Shown here: piece by piece, positions 18,820 to 26,848 of the stretch
How the letters are laid out: each line of letters begins with the position of its first letter
Numbering within the stretch: position 1 is the first letter of the stretch
Source: Halomonas halophila
GTDB lineage: Bacteria; Pseudomonadota; Gammaproteobacteria; Pseudomonadales; Halomonadaceae
NCBI RefSeq assembly: GCF_030406665.1
Contig: NZ_CP129121.1
Location: 1,364,001 to 1,428,000 of the forward strand
Length of the DNA: 64,000 nt
Direction of reading: 5' to 3'
Translations under genes and position numbers: made by a program
The notes under the pieces: model-generated
Databases searched by the model: none
Told to the model about the DNA's origin: nothing
The model's input: the letters and a program-made list of their open reading frames with translations, nothing else

Positions 18820-19971
18820 ATGAGAATCGTCGTCGATGCCAACGTGCCGGCCGCGGAGACCTGTTTCGGGCCGCTGGGCGAGGTGGTTCGGGTGCCCGGC
18901 CGCGAGATCGATGCCGACACGGTGCGCGACGCCGATGCGCTGGTGGTGCGCTCCATCACCCGCGTCGACGAGGCCCTGGTGGCCGGCTCCCGGCTGCGCT
19001 TCGTCGGCACCTGCACCATCGGCACCGACCACGTCGACCAGGCGGCGCTGGCCGCGCGCGACATCGGCTTCGCCAGCGCCCCGGGCTGCAACGCCGAGGC
19101 GGTGGTCGACTACGTGCTGACGAGTCTCGCGACCCTGGCCGAGCGTCAGGGCTTCTCGCTGCTCGAGCGCACGGTCGGTATCGTCGGGGTCGGCAACGTC
19201 GGCGGCCGACTGCGCGCGCGCCTAGAGGCCATGGGCATCGCCTGCCTGGCCTGCGACCCGCCCCGCGCCGAGGCAGAAGGCGACGATGGCTTCCATGAGC
19301 TGGACGCGCTGATCGATGCCTGCGACGTGCTGTGCCTGCACACGCCGCTGGTGCGCGATGGCCGCCATGTTACCCGTCACCTGCTCGACGCCCGTCGCAT
19401 CGCCGAGCTGGCGCCGGGCACCGTCGTGCTCAACGCCGGGCGGGGCGACTGCCTGGACGGTCAGGCGCTGCGCTCGCGGCTCTCGGGGCAGGGCGACATC
19501 ACCGCGCTGCTTGATGTCTGGGAGCACGAGCCCGGCATCGACGCCGCGCTGTGCGACCTGGCGGCGATCGCCACGCCGCATATCGCCGGCCACAGCCGCG
19601 ACGGCAAGCTGCGTGGCACCCACGCCATCTACCAGGCGCTGACCCAGCGCTTCGGCCTGCCGGCGCGGCTGACCCTGGCGGACCTGTCGCCGACGCCGCC
19701 GCTGGCCTCGCTGACCCTCGACGGCGGCCTGTCGCTGGAGGAGGCGCTGCGGCTGTGCATGCGCGCGGTCTACGACGTGCGCCGCGACCACGATGCCCTG
19801 CACCGGGAGAGCCGCCGCCAGGGCATGGCGGTCGGCTTCGACGACTGCCGCGCGAATTACCCGCTGCGCCGGGAGTTCTCGACCCTGGCCATCGAGCTGC
19901 GCCCGGCGGCCGAGGCCCTGGCCGCGCCGCTCGCCGCCGCCGGTTTCCGGGTGGCGAGCGGTAAGGGGTAA
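18820..19971 (+). CDS. pdxB: Erythronate-4-phosphate dehydrogenase
   Basis: A 383-residue D-2-hydroxyacid dehydrogenase that oxidises 4-phosphoerythronate in the DXP-dependent route to pyridoxal phosphate. The PdxB signature is seen in MRIVVDANVPAAETCFG, the NAD-binding VGIVGVGNVGGRLRARL, NAGRGDCLDGQALRS with the catalytic Arg region, and TPHIAGHSRDGKLRGT with the catalytic His. The extra C-terminal dimerisation domain typical of PdxB follows. The ATG at 18820 has GGAGGA a few bases upstream and matches the family start. A terminator lies about 70 bp downstream. Confidence 0.95.
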   Translation: MRIVVDANVPAAETCFGPLGEVVRVPGREIDADTVRDADALVVRSITRVDEALVAGSRLRFVGTCTIGTDHVDQAALAARDIGFASAPGCNAEAVVDYVLTSLATLAERQGFSLLERTVGIVGVGNVGGRLRARLEAMGIACLACDPPRAEAEGDDGFHELDALIDACDVLCLHTPLVRDGRHVTRHLLDARRIAELAPGTVVLNAGRGDCLDGQALRSRLSGQGDITALLDVWEHEPGIDAALCDLAAIATPHIAGHSRDGKLRGTHAIYQALTQRFGLPARLTLADLSPTPPLASLTLDGGLSLEEALRLCMRAVYDVRRDHDALHRESRRQGMAVGFDDCRANYPLRREFSTLAIELRPAAEALAAPLAAAGFRVASGKG

Positions 19972-20039
19972 GGAGGAAGGCGTGAGGAGAAGGGCATAAG
20001 CGCCGAGCGTCTGGTCGGCTCGCGTAACGTCCACAAGAA

Positions 20040-20072
20040 AGCCCCGCCGGCGTCAGCCGGCGGGGCTCTTGT
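20040..20072. terminator. Terminator between pdxB and htpX
   Basis: A 12-bp perfect stem (20040-20051 with 20056-20067, loop GTCA), then CTTGTTT. The other strand has a weaker tract (GAAAG before the stem), so it may also stop htpX. Confidence 0.8.
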
Positions 20073-20141
20073 TTGCAGGGAGGGAAGGTGGCGTTCGATG
20101 CTGCCCGAACGCCTTACCCCTCACTCCTCACCCGCCATCAC

Positions 20142-21041
20142 TTACTGCCGGTAGGCCGCTTCCTTGAGCGCACGAATGCGATCATCCAGGGGCGGGTGGC
20201 TGGCGAACAGCCGCTCCATCAGCTTGCGGGTCTGGCCGGTGGTGATGGCGAACGCGGTCAGGGTGTCCGGCATCTGGTCGGCCATCTGGGTCTCGGCCTT
20301 GAGCCGGCCCAGGGCATTGATCATGGCGCCGCTGCCGGCCAGCCTGGCGCCCGCGGCGTCGGCGCGGTACTCGCGGAAGCGCGAGAACCAGGCGACGATG
20401 GCCGAGGCGATCAGGCCGAACACGATCTCGGCGACGATCACCACCGCGAAGTAGCCGAAGAAGCCCAGACCTTCGTTGTCATCCTTGCGCAGGAAGCTGT
20501 CGACCAGCTGGGCCACCACGCGGGCGAAGAACATCACGAAGGTGTTCAGCACACCCTGAACCAGCGCCAGGGTCACCATGTCGCCGTTGGCCACGTGGCC
20601 GATCTCGTGGGCCAGCACCGCCCGCACCTCTTCCGGGCGCATGCGGTTGAGCAGGCCGGCGGAGACCGCCACCAGGGCGTCGTCCTTGTTCCAGCCGGTG
20701 GCGAAGGCGTTGGACTGCTCGGCGGGGAAGATGCCCACTTCCGGCATCTTGATGCCGGCCTCGCGGGCCAGCTCGCCCACGGTGTCCAGCAGCCACTGCT
20801 CGGTGCTGTTGGAGGGCTGCTCGATGATCACCGTGCCGGTGGTGCGCTTGGCCATCCACTTGGAGATGAACAGCGACACCATGGAGCCGGCCATGCCGAA
20901 GATGAAGCAGAAGATCAGCAGGCTGTTGAAGTTGATGCCCTGGGCGGTGAGGTAGGGCTCCACGCCGAGCAGTCGCAGGGTGATGCTGGCCACCAGGATC
21001 ACCGCCAGGTTGGTGCCCAGGAACAGCAGGATTCTCATCAT
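20142..21041 (-). CDS. htpX: Membrane zinc protease HtpX
   Basis: A 299-residue M48 metalloprotease of the inner membrane that degrades damaged membrane proteins, often under CpxR or heat-shock control. The N-terminal hydrophobic helices (about residues 4-25 and 38-58) precede the zinc motif HEIGH at residues 145-149. The third ligand Glu lies in FREYRADAAGARL. The C-terminal ASHPPLDDRIRAL motif is intact. The start at 21041 gives the normal MMRILLFLGTNLAV N-terminus with GGGAGAG upstream. alaA lies upstream on the same strand, and msrB and a GTPase gene further upstream, a grouping also known from pseudomonads. Confidence 0.95.
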   Translation of the reverse strand: MMRILLFLGTNLAVILVASITLRLLGVEPYLTAQGINFNSLLIFCFIFGMAGSMVSLFISKWMAKRTTGTVIIEQPSNSTEQWLLDTVGELAREAGIKMPEVGIFPAEQSNAFATGWNKDDALVAVSAGLLNRMRPEEVRAVLAHEIGHVANGDMVTLALVQGVLNTFVMFFARVVAQLVDSFLRKDDNEGLGFFGYFAVVIVAEIVFGLIASAIVAWFSRFREYRADAAGARLAGSGAMINALGRLKAETQMADQMPDTLTAFAITTGQTRKLMERLFASHPPLDDRIRALKEAAYRQ

Positions 21042-21163
21042 TGCCGGAACTCTCCCATGAGGGTTGTCGTGCAGGCGCCGCGCCCGGGTGGGCGCGGCGA
21101 GTAGAAGCATCTGCTTAGATACGGACTTTCGTCGAGGGTTTCAAGCGCGGCGTCGCCGTGGGC

Positions 21164-22393
21164 TCACTGGCGGTAGCGCGACAGGAAGCGCGCGAAGCGA
21201 TCCAGGGCGTCGTCGAGCTGCTCGGCCCAGGGCAGGGTGACGATGCGCACGTGGTCCGGCTCGGGCCAGTTGAAGGCCGTGCCCTGCACCAGCAGGATCT
21301 TTTCCTGCAGCAGCAGGTCGAGCACCAGCTGCTGGTCGTCCTGGATGTTGAATACCTTGGGGTCGAGACGCGGGAAGGCGTAGAGCGCGCCCTTGGCCTT
21401 GGTGCAGGACACGCCGGGAATGGCGTTCAGCTTTTCAAAGGTGATGTCGCGCTGGGCCAGCAGCCGGCCGCCGGGCAGCACCAGGTCGTTGATCGACTGG
21501 TAGCCGCCCAGCGCGGTCTGGATGGCGTGCTGGGCCGGCACGTTGGCGCACAGGCGCATCGAGGCCAGCATGTTGAGGCCCTGGATGTAGTCCTGGGCGC
21601 GCTGCTTGGCGATGCTGCCCGACAGCGTCATCCAGCCGCTGCGGAAGCCGGCGCAGCGATAGCTCTTGGACAGCCCGTTCATGGTCACCACCAGCTGGTC
21701 GTCGCCGGCCAGGGAGCCGGTGGAGACGTGCTCGATGCCGTCGTAGAGGATCTTGTCGTAGATCTCGTCGGAGAACACCACCAGGTTGTGCTCGTGGGCG
21801 ATCGCCAGCAGCTCGCGCACCACCTCCGGCGGATAGACGGCGCCGGTGGGGTTGTTGGGGTTGATGATGACGATGGCCCGGGTGTGTTCCGTGACCTTCT
21901 TGCGGATGTCGTCGAGATCCGGTGCCCAGTCCGCCTGCTCGTCGCACAGGTAGTGCACGGCGCGGCCGCCGGAGAGGTTGGTGGCGGCGGTCCACAGCGG
22001 ATAGTCCGGCGCCGGGATCAGCACCTCGTCGCCGTCGTTGAGCAGCGCCTGGAGCGAGATGGTGATCAGCTCGGAGACCCCGTTGCCGACGAACACGTCC
22101 TCGACGCCGACGCCGGGAATGCCCTTGCGCTGGCACTCCTGCATGATCGCCTTGCGCGCCGAGTAGAGCCCCTTGGAATCGCAGTAGCCCTGAGCGGTGG
22201 GCAGGTTGCGCATCACGTCCTGGAGGATCTCCTCCGGGGCCTCGAAGCCGAACGGCGCGGGGTTGCCGATGTTCAGCTTGAGGATGCGCTGGCCTTCCTC
22301 TTCCAGGCGTTTGGCGTGGTCGAGCACCGGGCCGCGGATGTCGTAGCAGACGTTTTCGAGCTTGTGCGATTTCCTGAGCGAGGCAGTGTCCAT
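21164..22393 (-). CDS. alaA: Alanine transaminase AlaA
   Basis: A 409-residue class I/II PLP aminotransferase of the AlaA type, which makes alanine from pyruvate and glutamate. Diagnostic segments are KLENVCYDIRGPVLDHAKRL, KLNIGNPAPFGFEAPEEIL, INPNNPTGAVYP, the DEIYDKILYD motif, and the PLP lysine in MNGLSKSYRCAGFRSGWM. Length is normal. It sits between the YlqF-type GTPase gene (79 bp upstream) and htpX (122 bp downstream), all on the minus strand. Confidence 0.93.
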   Translation of the reverse strand: MDTASLRKSHKLENVCYDIRGPVLDHAKRLEEEGQRILKLNIGNPAPFGFEAPEEILQDVMRNLPTAQGYCDSKGLYSARKAIMQECQRKGIPGVGVEDVFVGNGVSELITISLQALLNDGDEVLIPAPDYPLWTAATNLSGGRAVHYLCDEQADWAPDLDDIRKKVTEHTRAIVIINPNNPTGAVYPPEVVRELLAIAHEHNLVVFSDEIYDKILYDGIEHVSTGSLAGDDQLVVTMNGLSKSYRCAGFRSGWMTLSGSIAKQRAQDYIQGLNMLASMRLCANVPAQHAIQTALGGYQSINDLVLPGGRLLAQRDITFEKLNAIPGVSCTKAKGALYAFPRLDPKVFNIQDDQQLVLDLLLQEKILLVQGTAFNWPEPDHVRIVTLPWAEQLDDALDRFARFLSRYRQ

Positions 22394-22472
22394 GGGGTCG
22401 AATCCAGTGGTGTCCAGGGCCGCCGGTCGGCGGGGTGATCGTCTTTGGGATAAGAAGAATCGTCAGTGTGGC

Positions 22473-23450
22473 TCAGCCGGCCGCTTCGTCGTCGGCGCTG
22501 GCGGAGGCGGAGGCATCCGGGGTCTCTTCGGGCGGAGCCGCCGGAATGTCGTCCGGGGTCTCGAGGCTCACGCGGCCGAGCTTGCCGTCGCGCAGCTCGT
22601 GCAGCAGGACCTCGGCGCCGCGGTGCAGATCGACCTCGCCGCCGGCGCGCAGGCCGCCGCGCTTGCTGGCGATGGTGGAGAGCAGGGCGTGGCCGTCGAA
22701 GCCGGCCTCGGCCAGCAGATCGAGCTGGGCGTCGCCGTCGGCCTCGACCCGGTCGGCGTCCGGATGCCCCTCGTAGGGAGGCAGTGCCTTCAGCTTGTAG
22801 CGGGCGGAGAACGCCTCGGGATAGCGCTTGGCCAGCTCGGCGGCGGCCACCACGGCCACGTCGACGTAGTCGATGGCGGTGTCGCGGATCGCCCCGCTGG
22901 CGGCCAGTCGATAGGCGCTGGCCTGATCCTCGATCTTCGGCCACAGCACTCCGGGGGTGTCGATCAGCGCCACCTGGCCGTTGATGCGCACCTTCTGCTG
23001 GCGCTTGGTGACCGCCGGCTCGTTGCCGGTCTTGGCGATGGTGCGTCCGGCCAGGCCGTTGATCAGCGTCGACTTGCCGACGTTGGGAATGCCCATGACC
23101 ATCACCCGCACGTCGCGGTCGGCGCGCACCTGGCCGGCCAGCTCGTGGCACAGCTTGGGAATGCGCTTGAGCTCGCGCGACTGGGTGGTGGTCACCGCCA
23201 GCGCCCGGGTGTCGGGCTGGGCGTCGAAATGGGCCGTCCATTCCTTGGTGCGCACCGGGTCGGCCAGATCGGCCCGAGAGAGGATCTTGAGCACCGGCTT
23301 GTGGCGAGTGAGTTCCGCCAGCATGGGGTTGGCGCTGGAGTAGGGCAGACGGGCGTCGAGCACCTCGATCACCACGTCGATCTCCGGCAGCGCCTCGAGA
23401 ATCTGCCGGCGCGCCTTGTTCATGTGTCCCGGGTACCAGCCGAGCATCAT
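22473..23450 (-). CDS. ylqF: Ribosome biogenesis GTPase YlqF/RbgA family
   Basis: A 325-residue circularly permuted GTPase. The G4-like segment comes first (LKILSRADLAD, about residue 57), then G1 GIPNVGKST and G3 DTPGVLWPK. The N-terminus GWYPGHMNKARRQI is typical of YlqF/RbgA, which acts in 50S subunit assembly in Firmicutes; the role in gammaproteobacteria is less studied. The G4 site reads SRAD, where the textbook motif is NKxD. The C-terminal 30 residues are Ala/Glu/Asp-rich low complexity. The start could be either of two adjacent ATGs (23450 or 23447). Confidence 0.88.
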   Translation of the reverse strand: MMLGWYPGHMNKARRQILEALPEIDVVIEVLDARLPYSSANPMLAELTRHKPVLKILSRADLADPVRTKEWTAHFDAQPDTRALAVTTTQSRELKRIPKLCHELAGQVRADRDVRVMVMGIPNVGKSTLINGLAGRTIAKTGNEPAVTKRQQKVRINGQVALIDTPGVLWPKIEDQASAYRLAASGAIRDTAIDYVDVAVVAAAELAKRYPEAFSARYKLKALPPYEGHPDADRVEADGDAQLDLLAEAGFDGHALLSTIASKRGGLRAGGEVDLHRGAEVLLHELRDGKLGRVSLETPDDIPAAPPEETPDASASASADDEAAG

Positions 23451-23523
23451 CCCTCTCCTGCTACTAAATGAAACGGCCGACCATCATAGCAGATGGCCGG
23501 CCGCTGCAGGGTGGGGGAAGACT

Positions 23524-23925
23524 CTATTCGCCGGGGTGGAAGTCGATGGCCACCGAGTTGATGCAGTAGCGCTGGCCGGTGGTCTCCTGCGGGCCGTCGG
23601 GGAAGACGTGGCCGAGGTGGGCATCGCAGCGGGCGCAGATCACCTCGACGCGCTGCATGCCGTGGCTGGAGTCCGCCTGCTGTTCCACGCAGCCGCTGGC
23701 CAGGGGGCGGTCGAAGCTCGGCCAGCCGCAGCCGGCGTTGAACTTGTGCTCGTTCTCGAACAGCGGCGCGTGGCAGCACACGCAGTGATAGATGCCGTGT
23801 TCGTCGGTGGTTCCGTAGTCGCCCGAGAAGGGGCGTTCGGTGCCTTTCTCTCGGGTCACGTGATACTGCTCGGGGGTGAGCTGTTCACGCCATTCGGCCT
23901 CGCTCTTCTCTACCTTCTTGCGCAT
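23524..23925 (-). CDS. msrB: Peptide-methionine (R)-S-oxide reductase MsrB
   Basis: A 133-residue MsrB that reduces the R epimer of methionine sulfoxide in proteins. The zinc cysteines are in the CVCC and ICARCDAHLG segments, and the catalytic Cys is in RYCINSVAIDF near the C-terminus. The substrate-binding GWPSFDRPL motif is present. Length is standard. It starts the minus-strand group with the GTPase, alaA and htpX genes and is divergent from the tRNA array. Confidence 0.95.
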   Translation of the reverse strand: MRKKVEKSEAEWREQLTPEQYHVTREKGTERPFSGDYGTTDEHGIYHCVCCHAPLFENEHKFNAGCGWPSFDRPLASGCVEQQADSSHGMQRVEVICARCDAHLGHVFPDGPQETTGQRYCINSVAIDFHPGE

Positions 23926-24037
23926 GGCCTCTACTCCTCGGTTGCGTCGCCAGGTGCGTGCACCTCATTGTGACATCAAGACACGACGTTTTTTCCAGCT
24001 CGATCGTTAACGCTAGATCGTCGGGCCACTCCCGCGC

Positions 24038-24066
24038 TTGACACTTTCCCGTCGTGTCAGTACTAT
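24038..24066 (+). promoter_or_regulatory. Promoter of the tRNA-Glu/Gly array
   Basis: A perfect -35 TTGACA (24038-24043) is followed after 17 bases by TACTAT (24061-24066). The region between the -10 and the likely start is GC-rich (ACGCGCC), as in stringently controlled stable-RNA promoters. The first tRNA begins 30 bases further on. Confidence 0.75.
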
Positions 24067-24096
24067 ACGCGCCATCTCGACGAGGCGAGACACAGC

Positions 24097-24172
24097 GTCC
24101 CATTCGTCTAGTGGTCCAGGACACCGCCCTTTCACGGCGGTAACAGGGGTTCGAACCCCCTATGGGACGCCA
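24097..24172 (+). tRNA. tRNA-Glu(UUC), copy 1
   Basis: Acceptor arms GTCCCAT/ATGGGAC pair fully, the anticodon loop CTTTCAC reads UUC, the T-loop is GTTCGAA, discriminator G and CCA are encoded. Confidence 0.97.
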
Positions 24173-24196
24173 CTCTTCTCGATGAGATACCGGAGC

Positions 24197-24271
24197 GCGG
24201 GAATAGCTCAGTGGTAGAGCATCGCCTTGCCAAGGCGAGGGTCGCGAGTTCGAATCTCGTTTCCCGCTCCA
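24197..24271 (+). tRNA. tRNA-Gly(GCC), copy 1
   Basis: Acceptor GCGGGAA/TTCCCGC pairs fully, the anticodon loop TTGCCAA reads GCC, and CCA is encoded. It follows tRNA-Glu copy 1 after 24 bases. Confidence 0.97.
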
Positions 24272-24275
24272 ATGC

Positions 24276-24351
24276 GTCCCATTCGTCTAGTGGTCCAGGA
24301 CACCGCCCTTTCACGGCGGTAACAGGGGTTCGAACCCCCTATGGGACACCA
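24276..24351 (+). tRNA. tRNA-Glu(UUC), copy 2, with A as discriminator base
   Basis: Identical to copy 1 except that the base before CCA is A (ATGGGACACCA) where the other three copies have G. It begins only four bases after tRNA-Gly copy 1. Confidence 0.96.
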
Positions 24352-24378
24352 CTTCCGGTGTTTGACAATGCGAAAGCT

Positions 24379-24453
24379 GCGGGAATAGCTCAGTGGTAGA
24401 GCATCGCCTTGCCAAGGCGAGGGTCGCGAGTTCGAATCTCGTTTCCCGCTCCA
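24379..24453 (+). tRNA. tRNA-Gly(GCC), copy 2
   Basis: Same sequence as copy 1, anticodon GCC, CCA encoded. Spacer from the preceding Glu gene is 27 bases. Confidence 0.97.
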
Positions 24454-24456
24454 TGC

Positions 24457-24532
24457 GTCCCATTCGTCTAGTGGTCCAGGACACCGCCCTTTCACGGCGG
24501 TAACAGGGGTTCGAACCCCCTATGGGACGCCA
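24457..24532 (+). tRNA. tRNA-Glu(UUC), copy 3
   Basis: Same sequence as copy 1, with G as discriminator base. It starts three bases after tRNA-Gly copy 2. Confidence 0.97.
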
Positions 24533-24555
24533 CTTCGCAGTGTCACCAGGTTTAA

Positions 24556-24630
24556 GCGGGAATAGCTCAGTGGTAGAGCATCGCCTTGCCAAGGCGAGGG
24601 TCGCGAGTTCGAATCTCGTTTCCCGCTCCA
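24556..24630 (+). tRNA. tRNA-Gly(GCC), copy 3
   Basis: Same sequence as the other Gly copies, CCA encoded. Spacer from the preceding Glu gene is 23 bases. Confidence 0.97.
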
Positions 24631-24653
24631 TTTGCTCATAGAGCAATGATTGC

Positions 24654-24729
24654 GTCCCATTCGTCTAGTGGCCTAGGACACCGCCCTTTCACGGCGGTAA
24701 CAGGGGTTCGAACCCCCTATGGGACGCCA
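24654..24729 (+). tRNA. tRNA-Glu(UUC), copy 4, D-loop variant
   Basis: Same as copy 1 except in the D-loop, which reads GTGGCCTAGGAC in place of GTGGTCCAGGAC. Anticodon and acceptor stem are unchanged. Confidence 0.96.
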
Positions 24730-24750
24730 CTACGTAGTACCTCCTTCCAA

Positions 24751-24825
24751 GCGGGAATAGCTCAGTGGTAGAGCATCGCCTTGCCAAGGCGAGGGTCGCG
24801 AGTTCGAATCTCGTTTCCCGCTCCA
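24751..24825 (+). tRNA. tRNA-Gly(GCC), copy 4
   Basis: Same sequence as the other Gly copies. It is the last intact tRNA of the array. No clear terminator hairpin with a T run follows. Confidence 0.97.
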
Positions 24826-24849
24826 TTCGAAGGTTTCTCTCCACCGGTC

Positions 24850-24909
24850 AGGCCAAGGCTCGCGTCACGAGCTGGAACGCCAGCCCGGTCGATCTCATTT
24901 CCCGCTCCA
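24850..24909 (+). pseudogene. Decayed 3' half of a fifth tRNA-Gly
   Basis: GATCTCATTTCCCGCTCCA at 24891-24909 matches the last 19 bases of tRNA-Gly at 17 positions, including CCA. Upstream, GGCCAAGGC (24851-24859) echoes the anticodon arm TGCCAAGGC. The 5' half and any cloverleaf are gone. Confidence 0.6.
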
Positions 24910-25119
24910 GATTGTCTTAAGCACTTCTCTGATCACCGGTCCGGCCTGATGCGCCTGTCCGGGATGTCGTGTTGGTGCCCTGGCGTCTTTCCTCGCCATG
25001 CCGCAAGCGCATGCTTTCTGCAAAGCCACCCGACTCGTTCGCCCGCGATTGAATTTGGCGGAATCGTCCCCATGATAGTGGGCCTTCGACGACATTCACC
25101 CAAGTACACAGGACTGCTC

Positions 25120-26076
25120 ATGGCCGAACCGGCGCTGTCCATTCGTGGCCTGACCAAGGTCTACGGCAATGGCTTCCAAGCCCTCAAGGGCATCGACCTC
25201 GATGTCGAGCAGGGCGACTTCTACGCCCTGCTGGGCCCCAACGGTGCGGGCAAGTCCACCACCCTCGGGGTGGTCTGTTCGCTGGTGCAGAAGACGGCCG
25301 GCAAGGTCTCGATCTTCGGCATCGACATCGACAAGGACTTCGCCAAGGCGAAGTATCATCTCGGCGTGGTGCCCCAGGAATTCAACTTCAACCAGTTCGA
25401 GAAGGTCATCGACATCGTGCTGGCCCAGGCCGGCTACTACGGCATGTCGCGCCGCGAGGCCCTGCCGCGCGCCGAGGAGCTGCTGCGCGACCTGGGGCTG
25501 TGGGACAAGCGCAACGGCAGCGCCCGCATGCTCTCCGGCGGCATGAAGCGCCGGCTGATGATCGCCCGCGCCCTGATGCACCGCCCCAAGCTGCTGATCC
25601 TCGACGAGCCGACCGCCGGGGTCGACATCGAACTGCGCCGCAGCATGTGGGAGTACATGCGTCGCATCAACGAGAAGGAAGGCACCACCATCATTCTCAC
25701 CACCCACTACCTGGAAGAGGCCGAAAGCCTGTGCCGGCGCGTGGGCATTATCAACCACGGCGAGATCATCCGTGACACCAGCGTGCGCGACCTGCTCGCC
25801 GAGCTGGACACCGAGACCTTCCTGCTCGACCTGGCGCATCCGCTCGAGGAAGCGCCCGCCATCGACGGCTTCGACGTGCGCAAGTCCGACGACGCCCAGC
25901 TGGCGGTGATGGTCCATCGCGGCCAGCGCCTGAACGACGTCTTCGACGCCCTGGGTCAGCAGGGCATCGAAGTGGTCTCGATGCGCAACCGCGCTAACCG
26001 ACTCGAGGAAATGTTCGTCTCCATGGTGGAAGAGGGGCAGAAATCCGCTAAATCCGACCAGGAGGCCCGTTCATGA
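25120..26076 (+). CDS. yadG: ABC transporter ATP-binding protein, YadG type
   Basis: A 318-residue ATPase with Walker A LLGPNGAGKSTT, Q-loop VVPQEFNFN, signature LSGGMKRRLMIARAL, and Walker B LLILDEPTAGVD, then the H-loop TTHYLEEAE. It resembles E. coli YadG and drug/polysaccharide-type exporters (DRA family). The ATG at 25120 was chosen for the MAEPALSIRGL start with AGGA upstream; in-frame codons further upstream run into the tRNA array. Its stop overlaps the start of the permease gene (ATGA at 26073-26076), so the two are coupled. Substrate unknown. Confidence 0.9.
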   Translation: MAEPALSIRGLTKVYGNGFQALKGIDLDVEQGDFYALLGPNGAGKSTTLGVVCSLVQKTAGKVSIFGIDIDKDFAKAKYHLGVVPQEFNFNQFEKVIDIVLAQAGYYGMSRREALPRAEELLRDLGLWDKRNGSARMLSGGMKRRLMIARALMHRPKLLILDEPTAGVDIELRRSMWEYMRRINEKEGTTIILTTHYLEEAESLCRRVGIINHGEIIRDTSVRDLLAELDTETFLLDLAHPLEEAPAIDGFDVRKSDDAQLAVMVHRGQRLNDVFDALGQQGIEVVSMRNRANRLEEMFVSMVEEGQKSAKSDQEARS

Positions 26077-26846
26077 ACGCCACCCAGATCGCCATTGCCC
26101 TCTGGACGCTGGTGTCCAAGGAGATCCGCCGCTTCACCCGGATCTGGCCGCAGACGCTGCTGCCGCCGTCGATCACCATGACCATGTACTTCATCATCTT
26201 CGGCAACCTGATCGGATCGCGCATTGGGGCCATGGATGGCTACAGCTACATGGACTTCATCGTGCCCGGCCTGATCATGATGGCGGTGATCACCAACAGC
26301 TACTCCAACGTCGCCTCGAGCTTCTTCTCCAACAAGTTCCAGCGCAGCGTCGAGGAGATGATGGTCTCGCCGATGCCCAACTGGGTCATCCTCGCCGGCT
26401 TCGTGCTGGGCGGCATGGCGCGCGGCCTGGGCGTGGGCGTCATCGTCACCTTCGTGTCGCTGTTCTTCACCCGCATCGACGTGGCCCATCCGCTGTTGAC
26501 CATCGTGGTGGTGGTGCTGACCGCGGCGCTGTTCGCCATCGGCGGCTTCATCAACGCGCTGCTGGGCAAGAAGTTCGACGACATCTCCATCGTGCCGACC
26601 TTCGTGCTGACGCCGCTGACCTACCTGGGCGGGGTGTTCTACTCGATCTCGCTGCTGCCGGCCTTCTGGCAGGGCGCCTCGATGCTCAACCCGATCCTCT
26701 ACATGGTCAACGTCTTCCGATACGGCTTCCTGGGCGTCTCCGACATCCCCGTGGGCTGGGCCCTGACCGCCATCCTCGGCTTCATCGTGGTACTGTTCGG
26801 CATCGCCCTGTGGATGCTCAACAACGGCAAGGGCATCAGGAGTTGA
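26073..26846 (+). CDS. yadH: ABC transporter permease, YadH type
   Basis: A 257-residue ABC-2 family permease with six hydrophobic segments. The region NVASSFFSNKFQRSVEEMMV and PTFVLTPLTYLGGVFYSISL are typical of the ABC-2 group. It overlaps the ATPase gene by four bases. Together they would form a homodimeric-type exporter. Its stop is two bases before the queF ATG, so queF is probably in the same transcript. Confidence 0.9.
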   Translation: MNATQIAIALWTLVSKEIRRFTRIWPQTLLPPSITMTMYFIIFGNLIGSRIGAMDGYSYMDFIVPGLIMMAVITNSYSNVASSFFSNKFQRSVEEMMVSPMPNWVILAGFVLGGMARGLGVGVIVTFVSLFFTRIDVAHPLLTIVVVVLTAALFAIGGFINALLGKKFDDISIVPTFVLTPLTYLGGVFYSISLLPAFWQGASMLNPILYMVNVFRYGFLGVSDIPVGWALTAILGFIVVLFGIALWMLNNGKGIRS

Positions 26847-26848
26847 CC

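Noticed and set aside
19961..20135. Short GTAAGG/GTGAGGAG-type repeats on both sides of the pdxB terminator
   Set aside because: Too short and degenerate to call an element; could be simple drift in a short intergenic region.
24208..24646. Short open frames crossing the tRNA array on both strands
   Set aside because: They are artefacts of tRNA repeats, which explains why the same peptide appears several times.
24097..24825. Regularly spaced repeats that could be read as a CRISPR array
   Set aside because: The repeats are complete tRNA cloverleafs with encoded CCA, and the spacing and unit sizes do not fit CRISPR; no cas gene is present.
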